Shown here one piece after another: positions 12,596 to 17,550 of a DNA stretch of 17,550 nt. The notes beneath the pieces were generated by a model, which saw only the letters and a program-made list of their open reading frames with translations, was not told where the DNA came from and made no database searches. Within the stretch, counting starts at the first letter, position 1; each line of letters starts with the position of its first letter. A program made the translations under genes and the position numbers. The stretch covers positions 1 through 17,550 of the forward strand of contig JBKQNY010000100.1 of assembly GCA_052145775.1 (NCBI GenBank), given 5' to 3'. This DNA is from CAVYPR01 sp052145775 (GTDB taxonomy: Bacteria > Actinomycetota > Acidimicrobiia > Acidimicrobiales > RAAP-2).

Positions 12596-13324
12596 TGGCA
12601 GCACCGCCGTGCACACCTTGTAGCAGTGGCCCTCGCTCGGCAGGCTCAGCGTGGCCAGCAGGTAGTGGGGGGTGAAGCCGAGCGCGGTGGCCAGGGGCTT
12701 GCCGGCCAGCCGCTCCCGGCGTGCCGCGTCCAGGGCGCGCCGGGCGTGGGCGTCCTCCACCGGCAGCCAGACGTCGTCGCGCTCCCAGCCGAAGCGGACC
12801 CAGGTCGAGTCGTCGGCCGGCCGGCGGATGAGCTGGGGACCCCGGGTGGGGGTGACCAGGGCGGCCGAGGGGCGGGCGCCGCGGAACTCCCAGTAGGGGG
12901 CGGCCGGCCCGGGGAAGCCGAGCAGCGGGCCGTGCGGCGGGGCCGCCAGCCGCTGCAGCATGCGGCGGACCCGGCGGCCGCGCAAGGTCCCCACCTGGCG
13001 GGGGAGGGAGGCGGCGGTAGCCGCCTCGGGCTGGGCCAGGTCGTTGCGCTCGGGATCGTCGGCGAGCACCGTCTCGACCACGTCGAAGGCGGCCAGGTCC
13101 GGCGGGTGCTCCTCGGGCCAGGGGACTCTGAGCCGCACCAGGGCGCCCGAGGAGAGGTCGACGGCGGTGGTGTCGTCGGGGGTGCAGGCCAGCACCAGGA
13201 GGCGCAACCGTGCGCCGCCCTCGACCGGGACCCGCTCGTTGCGGGGCAGGTCGCGTAGGAGCGAGCGCGACGACCGGGCCTTCTCGGGGGCCGGCGCGTG
13301 CCGGCCGCGCTTGTTCTGGGCCAC
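12587..13324 (-). CDS. Protein of unknown function, 245 aa, coupled to the DUF255 gene
   Basis: I do not recognise this family. The N-terminus is strongly basic (MAQNKRGRHAPAPEKARSSR), followed by a mixed alpha/beta region with RLRLLVLACTPDDTTAVDLS and WVRFGWERDDVWLPVEDAHA, and a Cys pair near the end (GHCYKVCTAVL). No membrane segment or signal peptide is seen. The GTG at 13324 is chosen because GGGAGG lies exactly 6 nt upstream; GTG 13330 is immediately adjacent to that site and so cannot use it. The upstream stop (13327-13329) lies within this spacing, so the two genes are almost certainly co-transcribed and translationally coupled. The basic tail could bind nucleic acid, but this is speculation. 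Codon bias matches neighbours. Confidence 0.72.
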   Translation of the reverse strand: MAQNKRGRHAPAPEKARSSRSLLRDLPRNERVPVEGGARLRLLVLACTPDDTTAVDLSSGALVRLRVPWPEEHPPDLAAFDVVETVLADDPERNDLAQPEAATAASLPRQVGTLRGRRVRRMLQRLAAPPHGPLLGFPGPAAPYWEFRGARPSAALVTPTRGPQLIRRPADDSTWVRFGWERDDVWLPVEDAHARRALDAARRERLAGKPLATALGFTPHYLLATLSLPSEGHCYKVCTAVLPRG

Positions 13325-13326
13325 GG

Positions 13327-15354
13327 TCACCCTCCCGTCGCGGTGCCGCCCGACGACGCGTCGTCGAGTTGGGCGCTCAGGGTAGCGGGGTCGGCGGCCG
13401 GGGCCCGGCATGCGTACCGGTGGCAGACGTAGGCGGCCCCCGGCGCCCTCCCCTCCCACAGGGGCGAGGAGGTGGGCTCGCCCCAGGCCACGACGGCGTC
13501 GGGCAGCCACCGGCGGCGGACCTCCGACAGCAGGTCGGGCCGGTGGCCGGCCACCACCACCTCGCTGGGGGCGTCCAGCATCGACGCCGCGCCGACGAGG
13601 TCGGCCACCGCCGTCGGGTGGTCGGCGAGCAGCGGCCCGGCCAATCGGACGATCCGCTCGGCGGCGAGCCGGTAGCGGTCGTCGCCGGTGAGCGCGCCCA
13701 GGCGGGCCAGCGCCGAGGCGGCCACCGAGTTGGCCGACGGGGTGGCCCCGTCGAGCAGCTCCTTGGGCCGCACCACCAGCCGCTCGCCGTCGCGCCCGGT
13801 GGTGAAGACCCCCCCGTCGGCCGAGTCGAAGAACCGGTCGAGGAGGGCGTCGGCCACCTCGGCGCCGCGGGAGGTCCACTGGGCCCGTCCCGACAGCTCG
13901 GCCAGCCGGGTGCAGCACTCGAGGAGCCAGGCGTAGTCGGCGGCGAAGGCGGGCTGGTGCCCGCCCACGGTCCGGGCCCACCGCCCGTCGGCGAGGCGTC
14001 CGGCGGTGAAGAGGAGGTCGCCGACCTCCTCGGCCCGGCCGGCCCACCCGGCGTCGTCCATGGCCCCGGCCGCCTCGGCCACGACGGCGGCGGCCATGGC
14101 GTTCCACTCGCAGACGACCTTGTCGTCGCGGGCCGGGCGGGGGCGCCGTCGGCGCGCCTCGAGCAGGAGGCGACGCGCCGACTCGACCTCGGGCGGGCGG
14201 GCCAGCGGCGCCCCGGGCGGGCGGGAGAGGACCGTGGTGCCCTCCCAGTTGCCGGCCTCGGTGACCCCGTACCAGTCGAGGGCCGGGCCGAGCAGGTCGG
14301 GGTGGCCGGCCAGGGCCTCGCCCACCTGGGCGGGGGTGAAGGTGGCGTGGCCGCCCTCGACCCCGTCCGCGTCGGCGTCCTCGGAGGAGCACAGCCCGCC
14401 GCCCTTGCCCGACAGGTCCGAGAGCACGTAGCCGAGGGTCTCGGCCACCACTTGGCGGTAGTCGGCGCGCCCGGTGACCTGCCAGGCGTGCAGGTAGCCC
14501 CGGGCCAGGAGCGCCTGGTCGGTCAGCATCTTCTCGAAGTGCGGAACCAGCCATCGGCGGTCGGTCGAGTAGCGGGCGAAGCCACCGGCCAGGTGGTCGT
14601 AGATGCCGCCGGCGGCCATGGCGTCGAGGGTGGTGGTGGCCATGGCCAGGGCGACGGGGTCGCCGCCGCGTTGGTGGCGCAGGCACAGCTCGACGTACGT
14701 CGGGCGGGGGAACTTGGGGGCCGGTCCGAAGCCGCCCCACTCGGGGTCGAACTTCTCAGCCAGCTCGGCCACGGCGCGCCCGAGCACGGCCCCGGGCTCG
14801 GGCCACCGGCCTTCCTCGCCCGGGGGGCGGGCCGCGGCCAGCCGGTCGGCCAGGTCGAGCTCGCCGGCGGCCGCCTGCAACAGGGCGTCGGCCTGTGCCT
14901 CGACCTCGTCGCGGCGGGTCGACCAGGCGTCGGCCAAGGCGGCCAGGAGCCGCCGGAACGACGGCATGCCCGCCCGGTCGGTGGGCGGGAAGTAGGTGCC
15001 GGCGAAGAAGGGCCGGCCGTCAGGGGTGCAGAAGACCGACATCGGCCAGCCGCCCGAGCCGCTCATGGCCACCACCGCCGCCATGTAGACGGCGTCGACG
15101 TCGGGCCGCTCCTCGCGGTCGACCTTGACCGAGACGAACCAGCGCGAGAGATCGTCGGCCACCGCCGGGTCCGCGAAGCTCTCGTGGGCCATCACGTGGC
15201 ACCAGTGACACGAGGCGTAGCCGATCGAGACGAAGACCGGCTTGTCCTGGCGGCGGGCCTGCTCGAAGGCCTCGGGACCCCACGGCAGCCAGTCGACGGG
15301 GTTGTCTGCGTGCTGGCGGAGATAGGGGCTGGTCTCGGCGGCCAGTCGGTTCAC
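13327..15354 (-). CDS. Thioredoxin-domain protein, DUF255 / YyaL (SPATA20) family
   Basis: The 675-residue protein opens with the family signature: NRLAAETSPYLRQHADNPVD, WLPWGPEAF, then VSIGYASCHWCHVMAHESF with the redox-like C49-H-W-C52 pair, VKVDREERPDVDAVYM and GGWPMSVFCTPDGRPFFAGT. This is a thioredoxin-like domain over about the first 170 residues. The remainder is the alpha/alpha-toroid typical of the family (GGFARYSTDRRWLVPHFEKM, then LTDQALLARG; SSEDADADGVEGGHATF; CEWNAMAAAVVAEAAG). The biochemical function is not established; a redox or sugar-related role has been suggested from the folds. Length and motifs look complete. The start is GTG 15354, without a Shine-Dalgarno but with TAGCAT 7 nt upstream. 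It is the first gene of a two-gene operon. Confidence 0.92.
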   Translation of the reverse strand: MNRLAAETSPYLRQHADNPVDWLPWGPEAFEQARRQDKPVFVSIGYASCHWCHVMAHESFADPAVADDLSRWFVSVKVDREERPDVDAVYMAAVVAMSGSGGWPMSVFCTPDGRPFFAGTYFPPTDRAGMPSFRRLLAALADAWSTRRDEVEAQADALLQAAAGELDLADRLAAARPPGEEGRWPEPGAVLGRAVAELAEKFDPEWGGFGPAPKFPRPTYVELCLRHQRGGDPVALAMATTTLDAMAAGGIYDHLAGGFARYSTDRRWLVPHFEKMLTDQALLARGYLHAWQVTGRADYRQVVAETLGYVLSDLSGKGGGLCSSEDADADGVEGGHATFTPAQVGEALAGHPDLLGPALDWYGVTEAGNWEGTTVLSRPPGAPLARPPEVESARRLLLEARRRRPRPARDDKVVCEWNAMAAAVVAEAAGAMDDAGWAGRAEEVGDLLFTAGRLADGRWARTVGGHQPAFAADYAWLLECCTRLAELSGRAQWTSRGAEVADALLDRFFDSADGGVFTTGRDGERLVVRPKELLDGATPSANSVAASALARLGALTGDDRYRLAAERIVRLAGPLLADHPTAVADLVGAASMLDAPSEVVVAGHRPDLLSEVRRRWLPDAVVAWGEPTSSPLWEGRAPGAAYVCHRYACRAPAADPATLSAQLDDASSGGTATGG

Positions 15355-15361
15355 CGTGCCG

Positions 15362-15367
15362 ATGCTA
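15362..15367 (-). promoter_or_regulatory. Candidate -10 box (TAGCAT) for the leaderless DUF255 operon
   Basis: TAGCAT on the minus strand is followed by 7 nt and the GTG at 15354. It is part of the 10-bp block (15358-15367) that recurs exactly before the Rrf2-type gene. No Shine-Dalgarno precedes the GTG. Confidence 0.5.
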
Positions 15368-15379
15368 CGGGGCGGTGGG

Positions 15380-15385
15380 TAGGGT
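15380..15385 (+). promoter_or_regulatory. Candidate -10 box (TAGGGT) for the leaderless SDR gene
   Basis: TAGGGT ends 7 nt before the GTG at 15393 and no Shine-Dalgarno precedes that codon. The two opposing hexamers (15362-15367 and 15380-15385) are 12 nt apart, so polymerase could hardly occupy both promoters at once. Confidence 0.45.
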
Positions 15386-15392
15386 GCCGCCC

Positions 15393-16160
15393 GTGGACCT
15401 GCGGCTCGACGGGCGGACCGCCCTGGTGACGGGGGCCAGCCGGGGCATCGGGCTGGCCGTGGCCCGCCGCTTCGCCGAGGCCGGCGCCGCGGTGATGCTC
15501 TCGTCGAGGAAGGCCGACGCCCTGGCCGAGGCGGCGGAGGCGTTGGCCGGGCTCGACGGTCCGGTGGCCTGGCAGGTGGCCAACGCCGGCGATCCCGAGC
15601 AGGCCCGGCGGTGCGTGGCGGCCACGGTGGAGCGGTTCGGGGCCCTCGACATCCTGGTCAACAATGCGGCGACGAATCCGTACATGGGGCCGATGGTGGA
15701 GATCGACCGGTCCCGGGCGGCCAAGACGGTCGAGGTCAACCAGCTGGGCGTCCTGGCCTGGATCCAGGAGGCCGTGGCGGCCACCATGGCCGAGCGGGGC
15801 GGGGCCATCGTGAACGTGGCCTCGGTGGGCGGCCTCGGTCCCGAGCCGGGGATCGGGTGGTACAACGTGACCAAGGCGGCCCTCATCCACCTCACCCGCC
15901 AGCTGGCCTACGAGCTCGCACCGGGCATCCGCGTGAACGCCGTGGCCCCCGGGCTGGTGAAGACGGCCTTCGCCCGCGCGCTGTGGGAGGGTCGCGAGGA
16001 GCAGATCGCCTCGCACATCCCCCTGCGCCGCATCGGGGACCCCGACGACGTGGCGGCGGCCGCGCTGTTCCTTTGCTCGGACGCCGCCTTGTGGATCACC
16101 GGGCAGACCCTGGTGGTCGACGGCGGGGCGACCAACCAGCCCGGCGGCGGCGTGGGGTAG
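15393..16160 (+). CDS. Short-chain dehydrogenase/reductase (classical SDR, FabG-like)
   Basis: This is a full-length classical SDR of 255 residues with the NAD(P)-binding motif TGASRGIG (13-20), NNAATNP (90-96), and the catalytic tetrad N116, S144, Y157 and K161 (YNVTK). The adenine-binding Asp expected in many family members is replaced by LSSRKAD after beta-2, where Arg favours NADPH; that is inference. PGLVKTAFA and the C-terminal GQTLVVDGG are also typical. It reduces or oxidises an unknown alcohol or ketone; FabG-like 3-oxoacyl reductase activity is one option. GTG 15393 gives the usual N-terminus (DLRLDGRTALVTG); an upstream GTG at 15375 would run through the candidate -10 box. The alpha/beta hydrolase gene follows by 9 bp, indicating an operon. 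Confidence 0.93.
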   Translation: MDLRLDGRTALVTGASRGIGLAVARRFAEAGAAVMLSSRKADALAEAAEALAGLDGPVAWQVANAGDPEQARRCVAATVERFGALDILVNNAATNPYMGPMVEIDRSRAAKTVEVNQLGVLAWIQEAVAATMAERGGAIVNVASVGGLGPEPGIGWYNVTKAALIHLTRQLAYELAPGIRVNAVAPGLVKTAFARALWEGREEQIASHIPLRRIGDPDDVAAAALFLCSDAALWITGQTLVVDGGATNQPGGGVG

Positions 16161-16169
16161 GGGACGACG

Positions 16170-17078
16170 ATGGACGAGGCAGGCGAAGAAGACGTCGGGA
16201 CCGGGGACCACACGCTGGTCCTGCCCGACGGCCGCACCCTCGGCTACGCCCTCTACGGCGATCCGGCGGGGACCGTCGTGGTCAACTGCCACGGCGGCCT
16301 GGTGAGCGGCCACGACGTGTCGCCCGCCGACGAGGCGGCGCGCGAGCTTGGCATCAGCATCATTTCGCCCGACCGCCCCGGCGTCGGTCGGACCGACCGG
16401 CTCCCCGGTTACTCCATGGAGACGTGGGTCCACGCCGACCTGGTGCCGCTCCTCGGCGACCTCGGAATCGACACCTTCGGGGTCATGGGGTGGTCGGAGG
16501 GGGGGCAGTACGCGCTGGCCGCCGCCCACGAGTGCGCAGGTCGCGTGACCCGCTGCGCGGTGATTGCCGGCTGCCCGCCGCTCGACGACCCCGCCACCCT
16601 GGCGCAGTCCAACATCACGGACCGGGTGTTCGCCGCCCTGGCCCAACGGGCCCCGGCGGCGCTGCGGTTCTGCGTCGACTGCTCCCGGCTGCTGGCCCGC
16701 CACGCCCCCGATCTGCTGCGCCGTATCGCCGTGGTGGGGATGCCGGCCGCCGAGGCAAAGGCGGTGCACGCCCAGGGACGGTGGCTCACCGACCTGTTCG
16801 CCGAGGGGGCCCGGAACCCCGAGGGCGTCGTCGAGGAGTACCGGGCGGCCGTGGCGCCGTGGGGGTTCGCCCCCGAGGACGTGACGGTGCCGGTGCGGGT
16901 CTTCCAGGGGACGGCCGACGCCATGGTGCCCGAAGCGTGGGGTCGGGACCTGGCCGAGCGGATACCGGGCGCCGAGCTCACGCTCTACCCCGGGGAGGGA
17001 CACTTCATCGCCCTCACCCGCCGCCGGGAGGTGCTCGCCTGGCTGGCCGGCCGTCCCGACGGCGCCTCAGGGGCCTGA
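16170..17078 (+). CDS. Alpha/beta hydrolase fold protein
   Basis: The 302-residue protein shows the alpha/beta hydrolase pattern: an oxyanion-hole region CHGGLVSG (40-47), SPDRPGVGRTD (66-76), the nucleophile elbow GWSEGG with S109, an acid in FQGTADAMVP (D250) and the catalytic histidine in GEGHF (H278). The cap region between about 135 and 235 is Ala/Arg-rich and contains three cysteines (C168, C171 and, earlier, C135). No signal peptide is seen, so it should be cytoplasmic. The substrate is unknown; esterase, lactonase or dehalogenase-like reactions all fit the fold. The ATG at 16170 follows GGGGACG at suitable spacing and lies 9 bp after the SDR stop. The pair may act in one degradative or lipid pathway, which is inference from the gene order. 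Confidence 0.9.
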   Translation: MDEAGEEDVGTGDHTLVLPDGRTLGYALYGDPAGTVVVNCHGGLVSGHDVSPADEAARELGISIISPDRPGVGRTDRLPGYSMETWVHADLVPLLGDLGIDTFGVMGWSEGGQYALAAAHECAGRVTRCAVIAGCPPLDDPATLAQSNITDRVFAALAQRAPAALRFCVDCSRLLARHAPDLLRRIAVVGMPAAEAKAVHAQGRWLTDLFAEGARNPEGVVEEYRAAVAPWGFAPEDVTVPVRVFQGTADAMVPEAWGRDLAERIPGAELTLYPGEGHFIALTRRREVLAWLAGRPDGASGA

Positions 17079-17100
17079 ACGCCCAACCCGACCGGGTGTG

Positions 17101-17121
17101 CCGGGATCGGGAGGATCCTGG
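17101..17121 (+). terminator. Hairpin after the SDR-hydrolase operon
   Basis: CCGGGATC (17101-17108) pairs with GATCCTGG (17114-17121) around a GGGAG loop: eight pairs including one G-U. It begins 22 bp after the hydrolase stop. No T-run follows, so it may be a Rho-independent terminator of the tail-less actinobacterial type or only an RNA 3'-end stabiliser. The rest of the 17079-17264 gap holds a pocket of lower GC (about 17150-17195) with no convincing promoter and a 22-codon ORF that I rejected. Confidence 0.4.
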
Positions 17122-17264
17122 GTCCGGCGTTGCCGGGCAGATGTCGATCGAGACGGCACTCAGCGCGTCGGATTGCGAAATGGTGTACAACGGCGCAGCA
17201 GTCTGACCAGGTGGCGGTGGTCGGACGCCGGGTGCCGCCAGCTCGAACACGAGAGGAGCACGTC

Positions 17265-17550
17265 ATGAAGAACAGGGTTCTGGCCTGTGCGGTGCTGGGC
17301 GCCGCCGTCGGCCTCGTCTCGACGGCCGGCCCGGCGCTGGCCGGCGCCGCGTCGACGCCCCAGGGCGGCACCGTCAAGGTGTGGGTCACGCCCAGCAACA
17401 CAGGCACAACAACCACGAAGCACCCCGGCAAGGTCATGTTCACCGGGGCCGTCGGCGACTACGGCACGTCGTTCAACGTGACGGCCACAGGCAAGCCGTC
17501 CAGCAAGAAGAGCTCCTACAAGCTGCTCAAGCTCAAGAAGGGGACGATCA
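17265..17550 (+). CDS. Secreted protein of unknown function (3' end cut off)
   Basis: The ATG at 17265 follows GAGAGGAG with about 8 nt spacing, and the frame stays open to the window edge (95 codons seen). The first 26 residues form a Sec signal peptide: a short basic start (KNR), a hydrophobic core (VLACAVLGAAVGLVST) and a c-region AGPALA with cleavage expected after A26. The exported part is rich in Thr, Lys, Gly and Ser (SNTGTTTTKHPGK; GKPSSKKSSYKLLKLKKG), with an alternating pattern suggesting beta strands. I do not recognise the family. The clustered ACA codons are unusual for this genome. Cys8 (VLAC) is too near the N-terminus for a lipobox. There is no clear promoter. Confidence 0.8.
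   Translation, partial: MKNRVLACAVLGAAVGLVSTAGPALAGAASTPQGGTVKVWVTPSNTGTTTTKHPGKVMFTGAVGDYGTSFNVTATGKPSSKKSSYKLLKLKKGTI

Noticed and set aside
13210..15429. 739-codon open frame antisense to the DUF255 gene
   Set aside because: The minus strand encodes a full DUF255 protein with its CHWC motif; this frame is compositional.
15351..17003. 550-codon open frame antisense to the SDR and hydrolase genes
   Set aside because: Sense-strand genes have intact catalytic motifs; the antisense translation is Arg/Gly/His-rich without recognisable features.
17141..17206. 22-codon ORF (MSIETALSASDCEMVYNGAAV) upstream of the secreted-protein gene
   Set aside because: It has only a weak GGGCAG ribosome-site-like sequence and no visible attenuator or conserved context. 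A leader peptide or lasso-type precursor cannot be supported from this sequence alone.
17277..17288. Possible lipobox (VLAC) in the secreted protein
   Set aside because: The Cys is residue 8, leaving no room for a signal-peptide hydrophobic core before it; the Sec site after A26 fits better.
1..17550. CRISPR arrays, tRNA or rRNA genes, insertion sequences, attachment sites
   Set aside because: I found no spaced direct repeats, no tRNA-like cloverleaf, and no transposase or integrase gene. The only direct repeats are the two short in-frame tandem repeats within coding regions.

Overview
This window is a very GC-rich, densely coded chromosomal segment from an actinobacterium, probably a deep-branching lineage such as the Acidimicrobiia. 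The lineage call is an inference. It rests on a bacterial proteasome activator (Bpa/PafE), which is known only from Actinomycetota, on a DivIVA/Wag31-type protein next to YggT, on the neighbourhood YggT-DivIVA-DksA-LspA-RluD with dnaE nearby (a recognisable actinobacterial arrangement downstream of the division cluster), and on many GTG starts and apparent leaderless promoters.

Layout. Positions 1-3508 (+): the end of yggT, divIVA, a DksA/TraR zinc-finger protein with a long Lys/Ala/Pro tail, lspA and a RluD-type pseudouridine synthase, the last three overlapping or nearly so. Positions 3493-4341 (-): a primary-like sigma-70 factor converging on rluD. Positions 4494-5081 (+) and 5005-5508 (-): a histidine phosphatase and an Rrf2-type regulator that overlap tail to tail. 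Positions 5588-8163 (+): a type I phosphodiesterase/nucleotide pyrophosphatase-like protein, the proteasome activator and an RDD membrane protein with a proline-rich tail. Positions 8240-11839 (+): the replicative DNA polymerase III alpha subunit, preceded by two DnaA-box-like sites. Positions 11899-12570 (+): an unrecognised protein. Positions 12587-15354 (-): a two-gene operon of a DUF255/YyaL-type thioredoxin-domain protein followed by an unrecognised protein. Positions 15393-17078 (+): an SDR oxidoreductase and an alpha/beta hydrolase. From 17265: the start of a secreted protein cut by the window edge.

The genes are mostly housekeeping: polar growth, transcription control, lipoprotein maturation, rRNA modification, proteolysis and replication. 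No mobile element, CRISPR array, tRNA or rRNA was seen, and no clearly new multi-gene system. The signals most worth following are regulatory. Several genes without a Shine-Dalgarno have a TANNNT hexamer 6-8 nt before the start codon, consistent with leaderless transcription, and two divergent gene pairs share an identical 10-bp block. Other points are the histone-H1-like tail on the DksA protein, tandem DnaA-like boxes before dnaE, an unusual region 4.2 in the sigma factor, and two uncharacterised genes.

No stretch longer than 300 bases lacks a gene; the largest gaps (1112-1251, 4342-4493 and 17079-17264) are described in the feature list.
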